A stretch of DNA of 64,000 nt from JAUWVG01 sp964633715 (GCA_964633715.1 CAZWHQ010000015.1:1-64000), one strand, 5' to 3'. Shown: positions 35,271 to 44,444, counted from the stretch's first letter. Numbers and translations are program-made. The notes: generated by a model from the letters alone, not told the origin.

Positions 35271-37766
35271 TCAAGAGGGATAATTTCGCTCGATGGTTTT
35301 GAGTAGTTTTTTACACCTAAGGATCTTGTCTTCAAAAGATATATCATCGATTAAAGGGAGAAGGAAATCCCTTAAGTCTTTTTTCAGAATATTGTCGAGA
35401 AACTCAAGGGAGTAATCGATGGCCCGTTTTTCACCCCTTATGATATTTTGATAGGCCTTGATGATATCTTCTCTTGGGTAAACAAGGCTCAGAAGTTCAA
35501 AAATATGTTTGAGAGATCTGGCCAAGTTGGATTCCAAATTTGCCATAATGCTTTTTTCTTTAGCTTCTGATATGACCTTTTGGATATCAAAAAGTAGTAT
35601 GTAGCTTTGCCGGATGGTCTGAATGATTTCAGGGAGAATAATCTCTTCAAGGATCTGGATTTTGGGATGATTTGCTCTGAGTTTAAATAAAGCTTCCGTG
35701 ACCTCGTCGCTCACATCTCTGTGTTTCTTTTTAAACTCCAAAGCTAGAGAATCCGCTGCTTTTTGTGTGCCAATTTTTGCCAGGATTTCCGGAATTTCTT
35801 TTCTGAGCCCCAATTCTTCATCTGTATCGCTCAAATAATCCTTAAGCGTCCCTGTAATCATTGATCCATAATCGATGAGGGCCTGACTTGCTATGCGTTG
35901 TGTTCTAGGGTTGCTCAGCTGCTGGATGACAAGAGGAACGAATTTTCGTTTTTTTATTTTTCCAGCACTTTCAAGAGCGTACCTGAGCACTTCGGGTGAT
36001 TTGTCCTTGAGCAGTTGTCCAAGATTTTCTGTGAGTGAAGAGTCTGGAGACATCAAGCCCAATGCTTTGGCGGCCTCCATCTTTTGGACTTCTCCTGTCT
36101 CCGTGGATTCATAGAGAACTTTTTCAAAGTGATCCTTCATGAGTTCCTTGTAAACATCCTGCTCCATTATCTCCTTGATCTGTGTATCAAGGCTTTCATC
36201 ATCCAGAGTATCATCCAGTTCAGGGAAGAGGAGACATCCCTCCTTGTTGAACAGTGAATCCATGGAGGAAGCTTGGATTTCATTGCACTTATTCGAAATG
36301 ATTTCTTTCATGCCGGTGCTCATTTTGTCTCTTTTGACTAGGTCAAAGAGGTTCATGGCATACAGCACGGAACTTCGGTTTTTGCTTTCGAGGGTATCAA
36401 AAACCAGTTTTGTTGTGTCTATGTCCACATTGTCCATTAGGTATTCATCGGCTTCCTGCCATTTGATGCTCAGATTTCTCTTGACAATATTGACGTATTC
36501 CCTTGTGCTCAAAAGATTACATGTCATCCATGCAGCAATAAAGACAAGAGTAAGAAAACTGATCTGTGTATAGGTAAAATGAAATATTGTAAGGGCTATC
36601 AGTAGAAAAGCAGCTCCAATGCCTTTGGCAAATTTACTGACGAACATATCAATAAAAACTTTGGATTTGTACTTGACCTCTGGGGGTATCGGGATGTACA
36701 GAAGTTCTTTAACGGATTGATTAAGGGAATGGGCAAGGCTCTTATCTGCACCTTTGAGATAAACGGCCCAGTAGATGTGAACAAGAACAGGGAGTGCAAA
36801 TATAACTACAGATCCAAAGAGCAGAAAGAAAGGTGCAATCATCAGGGCAGTTCTGAGCCCAAAGTTTCTCAGGATACGATTGGTCGTAAAGACATGAAGA
36901 AGGTATGAAAATATCAGAAGAACTGTAAAAAAAGTGCCCAGGAATGCTGTTCTTACATCCTGATCTGGATAAGTGTTATCCACAACAGAGCTGAATTGAA
37001 AATCGATCAAGGTGGAAACAATAATTCCAAAACCGACAATCCCACAAAGGAGAAGTAGATGACGGCTATTTTTGAACATACGGAAGTTTTCTGCAAAACC
37101 GGTTGTCGGTTTCTTCTTCTTGATTTTTGATGAAGATTCTGTTTTACCATCCTTCTGCGTTTGTCTATGAAGAGTTTTCACGATCATCAAACTGCCAACT
37201 AGCATAACCGGGCAAACCAGAAGGAGATTTTCCGTTCTAAGAATTTTGGCCAAAATGGATGCGATAAGAGAACCGGCAACTCCACCAAGTAGTCCACCGC
37301 TTACCAAAAATCCGACGAGGCGTTTTGTTTGACGAGGATTATAGAAATCATTGACGAGAATCCAGTACTGAGTGACAGACGTTCCAAGAAAAATGTCTTC
37401 CCAGAACCAAAATATCATGGACAGCCATTTCCATTCGGTTTTAAAGAGAAACCAAAAAATGAAGAGATTTGCGATAAAAAAAACGAGTGAATAGGTGATG
37501 TACTGTTCTCTTTTTAGAGTATGCAGAAGTTTAGCGTTCAGGGTAACTACAAATCCTATCAAAACAGCCGTAAGCAGATAGGCATAGGGAAGTTTTTCGA
37601 AGGACAGCCATTCCAGATAGAGTGATATTTTTACAGGAATGATGATGTAGGCAGAAGCTGTGATGAGGAAAAAATAGAAGAACAGCAGCACAGCGGAGTG
37701 AGTCTCCTCTGGTTTGACATCAAAAAGTCGTTTTAGAAGTCTATTCAAAGGCCTTGTTGCACTCAT
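35271..37766 (-). CDS. NTT/ADP-ATP translocase-like membrane protein with C-terminal HEAT-like domain (copy 1)
   Basis: The first 430 or so residues contain about 12 hydrophobic helices with the FFYFFLITASAYIIIPVK opening and the later ADKSLAHSLNQSVKELLYIPIP segment typical of nucleotide transporter (NTT/TLC) relatives. The last 300 residues or so are soluble and helical, with repeated short helices like HEAT repeats (KAADSLALEFKKKH, EVTEALFKL). The ATG at 37766 overlaps the stop of the upstream paralogue (ATGA). True NTT proteins exchange ATP and ADP in intracellular bacteria and plastids. Substrate and direction here are unknown. Confidence 0.8.
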   Translation of the reverse strand: MSATRPLNRLLKRLFDVKPEETHSAVLLFFYFFLITASAYIIIPVKISLYLEWLSFEKLPYAYLLTAVLIGFVVTLNAKLLHTLKREQYITYSLVFFIANLFIFWFLFKTEWKWLSMIFWFWEDIFLGTSVTQYWILVNDFYNPRQTKRLVGFLVSGGLLGGVAGSLIASILAKILRTENLLLVCPVMLVGSLMIVKTLHRQTQKDGKTESSSKIKKKKPTTGFAENFRMFKNSRHLLLLCGIVGFGIIVSTLIDFQFSSVVDNTYPDQDVRTAFLGTFFTVLLIFSYLLHVFTTNRILRNFGLRTALMIAPFFLLFGSVVIFALPVLVHIYWAVYLKGADKSLAHSLNQSVKELLYIPIPPEVKYKSKVFIDMFVSKFAKGIGAAFLLIALTIFHFTYTQISFLTLVFIAAWMTCNLLSTREYVNIVKRNLSIKWQEADEYLMDNVDIDTTKLVFDTLESKNRSSVLYAMNLFDLVKRDKMSTGMKEIISNKCNEIQASSMDSLFNKEGCLLFPELDDTLDDESLDTQIKEIMEQDVYKELMKDHFEKVLYESTETGEVQKMEAAKALGLMSPDSSLTENLGQLLKDKSPEVLRYALESAGKIKKRKFVPLVIQQLSNPRTQRIASQALIDYGSMITGTLKDYLSDTDEELGLRKEIPEILAKIGTQKAADSLALEFKKKHRDVSDEVTEALFKLRANHPKIQILEEIILPEIIQTIRQSYILLFDIQKVISEAKEKSIMANLESNLARSLKHIFELLSLVYPREDIIKAYQNIIRGEKRAIDYSLEFLDNILKKDLRDFLLPLIDDISFEDKILRCKKLLKTIERNYPS

Positions 37767-40342
37767 TTTTGATTCTTTTGTGCCAAAAAAATCGGCAGCC
37801 CTTCTCTGCATAAATTGATGCGTTCCTCTGTAGAAATGTTGTCGACTAATGGGAAGAGAAGAGTTTTGAGATCCGCAGGAAGGATGTTATCGAGAAGTTC
37901 AATGGCATAGGCAATGGAATCCTTGGTGCCTAATTCAATGTTTTGATAGGCTTTGGTGATGTCTTCATAGGTATAGAGAAGTCCCATAAGTTTGAAAATA
38001 TCCACATAGATAATTTTATAAACCTCGGATTTTTGACCCGTTTTTTTCTCTTCATCTGTGTTTCCATCTGCTTCAAAACAATTTAAAAAAGCCTTGTATT
38101 GTTGTTCCATCCTTTCCAGAATTTCAGGAAAAATGATGTGTTCTGAAAACAGAATATTTGCATTCTCGGATCGAATTTTATCAAGAGCGTCTATAATCTC
38201 TGATTCGATTTTTTCCTTTGTATGCTTTAATTCAATAGAAAGCAAATCTGCAGTTTCTTGATTTCCAATCTGTGCTAATATAGAGATAATAGAAATTTTG
38301 ATGTTCAAATCCTCGTCTTCAGCACCTAAATAATCCGAAAGCGTCCCAATTATCTTTGTGTTGTATTTGATCAGTGCCACAGAGGCGTCGGATTGAGTGA
38401 GCGGATTTTTGAGTTTTTCGATAATTTGGGGTAGATATTCTCTCAATTTCAGTTTTGCCGCACTCTCCATTGCGTATCGGCTTACATCTAGTGAAGCATC
38501 GTTTATCAGATCTTCGAGTCTTTCGACAAGGGGAGAGTTTGTCTCCATGAGACCGATACCTTTAGCCAGTTCCATTCTGGCGGTTTCTGAATTTTCGCTG
38601 TCCGTATCCAGCACCTTATCCATATAGCCCTTCATGATTTCCTGATAGGAATCCAGCTGCATGATTTCTTTAATTTCTTTCTCATCTCTCTCGTCGATCA
38701 GAGAGCTATCCATTTGAGGTGACAATGTTGCCCCTTCTGTCTGGAAGAGAACATCCATAGAGGAGATCTTTATCTCATCAGGGGCGTATCCAATGAGTTT
38801 TCTGACTTCCGGAGTGAGTTTGTCCTTCTTTGTCAGATCAAAAAGATCTATGGCATACAGAACATCACTTCTGTTTTTATCCTCGAGTGTGTCGAGGACG
38901 AGTTTCATGAAATCGACATCCAGTTTCTCATCCACGACGGCATCGGCCCGCTTCCAGCGAAGTTTCAGCTTGTTTTTAACTGTATTTGTGTATTCCTTGC
39001 TGACTTTGAGGTTGAGAACAATCCAAACGGCAATGAAAAGAACTGAAAAAAGACTGACGACTTGTACACGTCTTGCTACGTAGATGATATCCTCTTCGTG
39101 TGCGTACTCTCCCTGTTCGTCTACAGGATTTGGTGAAAATAATGGGACGATTGCAATGATCAGCAATAAGATTAAAGCACCAGCCCCTTTTGCGACTCGG
39201 TTGATAAACATATCGATGAATATTTTGACTCTATTTTTAAACTCTGAAGAAACAGGAATAAATAAAAGCTCTCTGACGGACTGGTTGATAGAAAACGAGA
39301 GGCTTTTATCACTGGTTTTGATGATGATGGCAAAGATAAGTCCAGCTGTCATGGCAAAACCGGCCAAACCCAGTGAACATAAAAGAATTATGATGGGATA
39401 AAGAAGAAGGGCAAAGCGCACTCCATACCTTTTGATGATTTTACTGGTTAAAAAAAGTTGAAAGAGAAGGGGAATAACAAGGAGAGCGGCTTCAAAATAT
39501 CCAAAAACGGACATCAAGTTTTTGTCCAGAACAATGTAGTCGATGAAGGTTTTTGCTTGAAAATCGATGAGGGTCGAAACAACTTCTGTCAAGGTGACCA
39601 CAGCTGCAAGAAGTACAAGATATTTATGTTTGCGTACAGCATTTAAACTTGAACGGAATCCAACTTTTTCAGTTTTTTTTTGTCTGATGGGTTGTTTTTT
39701 GGAAATTTTGTCTTGAACCTGGTTGCGTTTTTGCCATATGAAGATGTAATTGATGAAAATGCAGCTGATGGTGAGGATGCCTGCAGCGATATAAAGAAGA
39801 TAATCGGGAATAGTCGTGGCAAAATAGCCGGCAAAGAGACCCCCGATAATACCGCCAAGAATACCTCCACTCCCAAAAAAACCGATCAATCTCTTGGCTT
39901 CGCGGGGATTAAATACATCATTTATGACAATCCAGAACTGTGTGATTAAAACAATCACAAATACATTCGACCAAATCCAAAATGCCAGAGGAAACCATGA
40001 TGGAGGTTCTACTTTCCCCATAAATATCAATCCGAAAAGCGGGGTGGTTACGATGAAAAAAAGGAGGCTGGACACAACGAGGGTTCTTCTTGGAACTTTT
40101 TCTTGAATTTTTGTATGAAAAGTTACAACAAAGCCCATCAGTACAGCAGTCCAAAAATAGGCTATCGGAAGATCAAGAGAGCCCTTGAGGATCAGATATT
40201 TTGCATTTTTGACGGCTTGAATGATGGAGTTGGGCCATGTGATGAGGAAAAAATAAAAGAATAGAAAAAAACAGAGGACTTCTTCGCCGGGTTTAATATC
40301 GACAAAACGAGAAAGAATTCTAAAGAGGAATTTTTTCCCCAT
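37763..40342 (-). CDS. NTT/ADP-ATP translocase-like membrane protein with C-terminal HEAT-like domain (copy 2)
   Basis: This 859-residue paralogue of the following gene has the same layout: about 12 membrane helices (FLFFYFFLITWPNSIIQAVKN opening region, TSDKSLSFSINQSVRELLFIPV later) and a soluble helical-repeat tail of about 400 residues. Equivalent segments can be followed along most of both proteins, so they arose by tandem duplication. It starts 24 bases after the STAS gene, whose promoter probably serves both. The tail could sense or bind partner proteins. I do not know its substrate. Confidence 0.8.
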   Translation of the reverse strand: MGKKFLFRILSRFVDIKPGEEVLCFFLFFYFFLITWPNSIIQAVKNAKYLILKGSLDLPIAYFWTAVLMGFVVTFHTKIQEKVPRRTLVVSSLLFFIVTTPLFGLIFMGKVEPPSWFPLAFWIWSNVFVIVLITQFWIVINDVFNPREAKRLIGFFGSGGILGGIIGGLFAGYFATTIPDYLLYIAAGILTISCIFINYIFIWQKRNQVQDKISKKQPIRQKKTEKVGFRSSLNAVRKHKYLVLLAAVVTLTEVVSTLIDFQAKTFIDYIVLDKNLMSVFGYFEAALLVIPLLFQLFLTSKIIKRYGVRFALLLYPIIILLCSLGLAGFAMTAGLIFAIIIKTSDKSLSFSINQSVRELLFIPVSSEFKNRVKIFIDMFINRVAKGAGALILLLIIAIVPLFSPNPVDEQGEYAHEEDIIYVARRVQVVSLFSVLFIAVWIVLNLKVSKEYTNTVKNKLKLRWKRADAVVDEKLDVDFMKLVLDTLEDKNRSDVLYAIDLFDLTKKDKLTPEVRKLIGYAPDEIKISSMDVLFQTEGATLSPQMDSSLIDERDEKEIKEIMQLDSYQEIMKGYMDKVLDTDSENSETARMELAKGIGLMETNSPLVERLEDLINDASLDVSRYAMESAAKLKLREYLPQIIEKLKNPLTQSDASVALIKYNTKIIGTLSDYLGAEDEDLNIKISIISILAQIGNQETADLLSIELKHTKEKIESEIIDALDKIRSENANILFSEHIIFPEILERMEQQYKAFLNCFEADGNTDEEKKTGQKSEVYKIIYVDIFKLMGLLYTYEDITKAYQNIELGTKDSIAYAIELLDNILPADLKTLLFPLVDNISTEERINLCREGLPIFLAQKNQK

Positions 40343-40366
40343 TCATTATCTCTGGTCGATTTGCAA

Positions 40367-40717
40367 TTAATCTTTTGTGAAACTGCCTAAAGCCACGTCT
40401 TCATCGTCGAAAATCTCAAGTACATTCGTGAGCATGGTCACTTGGAAGACGAGAAATAATTTTTTAGAAATTTTTGCTATTTTAAGCTTTCCCCCAAGAT
40501 TGTGTGTGGAAATATAACTGGCTAATATCTCTCCCACTCCAAAACTATCTATAAAATCAACCTTGTTGAAATTGAAAAGAATGTTCCTTTTCCCCGAATC
40601 GAGAAAATCTTTAACCTGTTGATGAAGGGTGATATCAATGACATCCGACCGTTTTATTTCTCCTGAAACATCAAAAATGACGATATCTTCTTTTTCCCTT
40701 GTTTTAATTTCCATCAT
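40367..40717 (-). CDS. STAS-domain anti-anti-sigma factor
   Basis: This is a single STAS domain of about 116 residues (IVIFDVSGEIKRSD, then VDFIDSFGVGEIL with the phosphorylatable serine in DSFG). In partner switching the unphosphorylated form binds an RsbW-type kinase and frees a sigma factor. The ATG at 40717 (or 40714) is used because AGAGGA lies seven bases before it. The phosphatase that would act on it is encoded downstream at 33536-35212, with two transporter-like genes in between. A good promoter precedes it. Confidence 0.85.
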   Translation of the reverse strand: MMEIKTREKEDIVIFDVSGEIKRSDVIDITLHQQVKDFLDSGKRNILFNFNKVDFIDSFGVGEILASYISTHNLGGKLKIAKISKKLFLVFQVTMLTNVLEIFDDEDVALGSFTKD

Positions 40718-40758
40718 ATTCCGTCCTCTCGTACGAGAATTCGTAAATCCTTCTTTAG

Positions 40759-40787
40759 CTTTTATCAAAAGAAATTTCCAAAGTCAA
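40759..40787 (-). promoter_or_regulatory. promoter of the STAS-transporter-phosphatase operon
   Basis: On the minus strand TTGACT (40787-40782), 17 bases, then TAAAAG (40764-40759). The leader to the ATG at 40717 would be about 35 bases and contains a ribosome site. Confidence 0.5.
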
Positions 40788-40822
40788 CGTAAAAATCATA
40801 TCCTTGTGTGTCGAGATCGACC

Positions 40823-40851
40823 TTGCTTCTCCTTGGGCATAGATTTATAAT
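40823..40851 (+). promoter_or_regulatory. promoter of the phosphatase/kinase-like pair
   Basis: TTGCTT (40823-40828), 17 bases, then a perfect TATAAT (40846-40851). The leader to the ATG at 40923 would be about 65 bases. It contains a strong AAGGAGG at 40877-40883 with no start codon at usual spacing, while the ATG itself has no ribosome site. Confidence 0.5.
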
Positions 40852-40922
40852 TTATTTGGAAGGGATGATTTTCATCAAGGAGGAAACACGTCCTATCGTG
40901 GAAATCTTTCTTCAGTTTTAAA

Positions 40923-42074
40923 ATGAAACATTATCTAAATAGAAAAAAGCCATTTTTTTCTTTTATTGTTGTAGCGGTCGTATTTTTATTTCTCTGCCTG
41001 ACATTTGCCGTTGGACTCGAAAGACCGATACGATTATCCTTGCAGGATACAGATATTCCGTGTGAGTGGTCGGGAGTCAAAAGGATTGTGGCTGTCGGGG
41101 ATCTTCATGGAGCCTATGAGCATTTTGTTACAATACTGATAGGGACAAAACTGGTGGATAAAGAGGAACTTAACTGGATTGGCGGGAAGACTCATCTGGT
41201 CCAGATTGGAGATGTATTGGATAGGGGAGACAAAGCGAGGGATATCTTTGACCTGGCCATAAAACTGGAAAAGCAGGCCGATGAGGCTGGGGGAAAAGTG
41301 CATATGTTGATTGGGAATCATGAGGAGATGAATCTTGCCAATACGGCCTTTGATAGGGAGGGGTATATCACTCCTGGTCAGTTTGAATCCTTCCTTCCTG
41401 AAAGTTATAAGATGAAACAAGTCACTAAGTTCCAAAGAAGATCCAGATCAAAGTCACCCGATTCCAACGGAAATTTTTCAAAAGAATGGCAGGAGATAAT
41501 CGATAAAACAATTGGAATAACCCGTTCTGCTCCCCGGATGAACTACTATAAGAACTTAAATGAGCTGTATGGAGACTGGATTTTAGGGCACAATGTTATT
41601 ATTAAAATAAATGATATTGTCTTTGTGCATGCTGGGATCAGTGAACCACTCTCACAACGTTGGACATTAAAAGAAATCAATGACACGTACCGGTTGGAAT
41701 TGGATGATGTCAGACGGGCCTTCCTGAGGAATCAAATGCCTAAAATTCCTGAATTTAAACAGCAGTTTTTTAATAAGCCAAATGGCCCTCTCTGGGACAG
41801 AATTTTGGCCGGAGAAGAAACCAAAGAGTATGCAGAAACTGTCGATAGGATTCTTATCAATCTTCAGGATACGAATCACATCGTAATAGCCCATACACCG
41901 CAATTGCGCGTAGGTGAAGAAGAAATGAAAAAATTAGGTGGTAAAGTGTGGACTATCGACACGGGAATTGCTGATTATTACAGGATAATCGGGGGGCATG
42001 TCAGTGCTCTGATCATTGAGGACGGCCAATTTTCTGTATGGTTTCCAGATTCGGAGCAAAAAAAAAACGAATAA
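40923..42074 (+). CDS. secreted calcineurin-like metallophosphatase
   Basis: This 383-residue protein has an N-terminal signal or anchor helix (residues 10-30), then the metallophosphatase motifs GDLHGAYEHF, GDVLDRGDKARD, GNHEEMN and a late histidine in VIAHTPQL with VWTIDTGI. The order fits Shewanella-type (Shelph) PPP-like phosphatases. It would act outside the cytoplasm on phosphoproteins or small phosphate esters. It is followed after 26 bases by a secreted kinase-like gene, suggesting opposing or linked roles. The ATG lacks a Shine-Dalgarno sequence. Confidence 0.85.
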   Translation: MKHYLNRKKPFFSFIVVAVVFLFLCLTFAVGLERPIRLSLQDTDIPCEWSGVKRIVAVGDLHGAYEHFVTILIGTKLVDKEELNWIGGKTHLVQIGDVLDRGDKARDIFDLAIKLEKQADEAGGKVHMLIGNHEEMNLANTAFDREGYITPGQFESFLPESYKMKQVTKFQRRSRSKSPDSNGNFSKEWQEIIDKTIGITRSAPRMNYYKNLNELYGDWILGHNVIIKINDIVFVHAGISEPLSQRWTLKEINDTYRLELDDVRRAFLRNQMPKIPEFKQQFFNKPNGPLWDRILAGEETKEYAETVDRILINLQDTNHIVIAHTPQLRVGEEEMKKLGGKVWTIDTGIADYYRIIGGHVSALIIEDGQFSVWFPDSEQKKNE

Positions 42075-42100
42075 TGTTTCAAGATGAAAAGGGGGGATTA

Positions 42101-42895
42101 ATGAAACTAAAAAAATTAGGATTCGTGAGTCTTCTTCTCTTCTGCTTAAGTTTTTTCTTGTGTGCCTCAGATTTTTTGACTCAGAACCTAGGAAGTCTTG
42201 ACCGTGAGAGCATCGAGAAATTTTTGAAAAAAGCGAAAGATGTTTCTTTGGAAAAAGGACGGGGGAGAAGGACGGATTCGTGGGTCGTTGATCTTGATAA
42301 CGGGAAAATTCAGGGAAAAGGTTTTTTTAAGGTGACAAATAGGATTCGGCCCAATGCAAGTGGCGGAGACAGTTATAAGTATGTTCTAGCCAGTTATGAA
42401 CTGGATAAAATGCTGGACTTGAACCTGGTTCCTCCGACCGTTGAAAGAAAAATATCAAAGAATAAAGGGTCCCTTATGCTTTATCTGGAACCTCCTGTCA
42501 TCAATGAAGAAGACCGCAGGCAGAAAAACCTCATCCCTCCTGATTCAGATAGTTTTAATAAAACCATAAACGATCTTGTCGTATTTGAACATCTGATATA
42601 CTTTCCATCATTGTGCAACCAGAGAGATCTTGGGAACATTATGATTCAGACGGAATTGAACTGGAAAGTCTGGTTGGTCGACCTCTCGGAAGCCTTTGCT
42701 CCTGCTAGAAGTTTGATAGAAGGATGTGAGATAACAGATTGTTCGGATGAGTTGTTTCATAAAATTGAAAGTTTAACTAAAGAAGGGATTCAAGCCAATC
42801 TAGGCCCCTACTTAAATGATGAAGAAATTGCTACTCTTCTGGTGAGAAAAAATCTCATCATCAAAAAAGTCAAAGAACTTCGAGCCGAAAAATGA
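42101..42895 (+). CDS. secreted atypical-kinase-like protein 1 (possibly inactive)
   Basis: This 264-residue protein has a signal peptide (cleavage near LCAS, residue 22). It is related to the two proteins at 45516 and 46402: all share YxLDKxLxLNxVPPTVE, a following GSL, and a distal LVDLSEAF/LIDHSRAF motif. In the two paralogues the motif order (Lys, Glu, D-R-x-x-N, then D) looks like that of atypical kinases such as HipA, FAM20 or PI-kinase. Here Lys77 and Asp194 remain, but the helix glutamate reads Val95 and the catalytic aspartate reads Gln174. It may be a pseudokinase. The ATG at 42101 has a GGGGGGAT ribosome region. Family name unknown. Confidence 0.65.
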   Translation: MKLKKLGFVSLLLFCLSFFLCASDFLTQNLGSLDRESIEKFLKKAKDVSLEKGRGRRTDSWVVDLDNGKIQGKGFFKVTNRIRPNASGGDSYKYVLASYELDKMLDLNLVPPTVERKISKNKGSLMLYLEPPVINEEDRRQKNLIPPDSDSFNKTINDLVVFEHLIYFPSLCNQRDLGNIMIQTELNWKVWLVDLSEAFAPARSLIEGCEITDCSDELFHKIESLTKEGIQANLGPYLNDEEIATLLVRKNLIIKKVKELRAEK

Positions 42896-42920
42896 AAAGT
42901 GGGGACTGTCCCCACTTTTC
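42894..42920. terminator. 27-base perfect palindrome after the kinase-like gene
   Basis: GAAAAGTGGGGAC (42894-42906), one central T, then GTCCCCACTTTTC (42908-42920). The left arm overlaps the stop codon of the kinase-like gene. It can fold as a GC-rich hairpin with a T-rich right side and may act as a terminator. Its perfect symmetry and GTGGGGAC core also resemble dispersed REP-like repeats. Confidence 0.5.
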
Positions 42921-42964
42921 GTGAATTAGAGGGACATCAACCTTAATTCCTGATTTTCTTTTAT

Positions 42965-42993
42965 TTGACAATTGGCCAGCGTTTACATATATT
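42965..42993 (+). promoter_or_regulatory. promoter of the third NTT-like gene
   Basis: TTGACA (42965-42970), 17 bases, then TATATT (42988-42993) is the best consensus match in the window. The leader to the ATG at 43054 would be about 53 bases. Confidence 0.65.
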
Positions 42994-43053
42994 GCGAATG
43001 GAAAATTGAGGGATATCCAAAACATGAAATCTTTATAGGGGAGAACTGTTGTC

Positions 43054-44379
43054 ATGAACAATCTTTTTAAATCCATAATGAACATCAAGAAAAAAGAGCT
43101 GCCAATGGCCTTATTGATGTTCTTTTATTTTTTCCTGGTTATTGTCAGCTTCTGGATTCTCAAACCGATAAAAAAGTCTATTTTCATCACATTCTATGAT
43201 CAAACAGGTTTCAACATCTGGGGCTGGCAGATGGAAGCGGCGCAGGCCGAACTCTTGGCCAAGGTCATGAACATGTTTGTGGCCCTTGCCGCAGTTATTG
43301 TCTTTACATGGCTTGTTCGTCGATTACGAAGACAGCAGCTCACGCTTGTGTTTTCCATATTTTTCATAATCGCCTATGTGATCTACAGTATGGCGATCAA
43401 TAATCCGACAGATTTCACAGTCTGGTCATTTTATCTCTTTGGCGATCTTTTCAGCACGCTTATGGTAGCCACATTTTTTGCCTTCCTCAACGACAGCGTC
43501 ACTCCTGAAGCGGCAAAAAGACTGTATGGGTTGATCGTCTTAGGGGGAGTCACAGGAGGTTTTTTTGGCACCATGGTTCTTAGGGTATGGATCGAGAAAG
43601 TATCGACATCTACATGGATGTGGGTGTGTCTTGGATTGGCTCTTGTTATCATTGTTGTGGCCCTTGCTGCAGGTCGTCTAGTCGCTAAGGATCCGCCTGA
43701 GTACAAGGTTGTTTCACCTGAACAAGAAAAAACAAAGAAAAAATCCAACCTTCTTACTGAGGCCGGCAAGCTTGTTTTTGCGTCCAAATACCTTATCGCG
43801 ATTGTTGCGATTGTGGGTTTGTACGAAATTGTCTCCACAACTATAGATTTTCAGTTCTCTTCGACAATCTCACACTTCTTGGATGGACCTGCAATTGGAG
43901 TTCAATTTTCGACTATATTTTTGATCACTAACTGTGTGGCTATGTTTGTCCAGCTTTTTCTTACAAGTTTTATTATGACAAGATTCGGAGTAAAAACAGC
44001 CCTCTTCGTTCTTCCAGTAGCCATGATTCTTGGATCTCTGGCGTTTCTGGCCGTTCCTATTCTTTGGATTGGCAGTTTTTTAAATACTACGGATAATGGA
44101 TTTGCTTACTCAATCAACCAATCAGCCAGAGAAACGTTGTACACCATCACGACAAGAGAAGAAAAGTATAAGGCCAAGGCTTTTATTGATATGTTTGGAC
44201 AACGGTTTGCCAAGGCCATAGCAGTGGGTGTCAGTTTAGCGGTAACATCAATATTTGTGGCCTTTTCTGCTCTCCGTTGGTTGAGCATATTTAATGTGGT
44301 GGTGGTTATTCTCTGGTTGATCGCAGTCCGTTATGCCGGGAATAAGTTTAAGGATGTTACGGAACCAAGTTCAGAGTAA
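43054..44379 (+). CDS. NTT/ADP-ATP translocase-like membrane protein without HEAT tail
   Basis: This 441-residue membrane protein has about 12 helices. It shares with the two long paralogues the opening MALLMFFYFFLVIVSFWILKPIKK, the EAAKRLYGLIVLGGVTGGFFG segment and FAYSINQSARETLYTITTREEKYKAKAFIDMF. It lacks the soluble tail. An excellent promoter of its own lies upstream, separating it from the kinase-like gene. It may move nucleotides or a related anion. It is convergent with a beta-propeller lipoprotein gene. Confidence 0.8.
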   Translation: MNNLFKSIMNIKKKELPMALLMFFYFFLVIVSFWILKPIKKSIFITFYDQTGFNIWGWQMEAAQAELLAKVMNMFVALAAVIVFTWLVRRLRRQQLTLVFSIFFIIAYVIYSMAINNPTDFTVWSFYLFGDLFSTLMVATFFAFLNDSVTPEAAKRLYGLIVLGGVTGGFFGTMVLRVWIEKVSTSTWMWVCLGLALVIIVVALAAGRLVAKDPPEYKVVSPEQEKTKKKSNLLTEAGKLVFASKYLIAIVAIVGLYEIVSTTIDFQFSSTISHFLDGPAIGVQFSTIFLITNCVAMFVQLFLTSFIMTRFGVKTALFVLPVAMILGSLAFLAVPILWIGSFLNTTDNGFAYSINQSARETLYTITTREEKYKAKAFIDMFGQRFAKAIAVGVSLAVTSIFVAFSALRWLSIFNVVVVILWLIAVRYAGNKFKDVTEPSSE

Positions 44380-44420
44380 TCCTTCGAACACTTCTCAACA
44401 GCATTTTTTCGACTGCCCTA

Positions 44421-44444
44421 AAGTTGTGCAAAGACTCACAACTT
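44421..44444. terminator. hairpin between convergent genes
   Basis: AAGTTGTG and CACAACTT form 8-base arms around an 8-base loop between the transporter gene and the convergent lipoprotein gene. There is no long T run, so it is a weak terminator candidate for either direction. Confidence 0.35.

Noticed and set aside
33536..40717. Frameshift between the two long transporter genes
   Set aside because: The ATGA overlap at 37763-37766 and full domain content on both sides show two intact genes.
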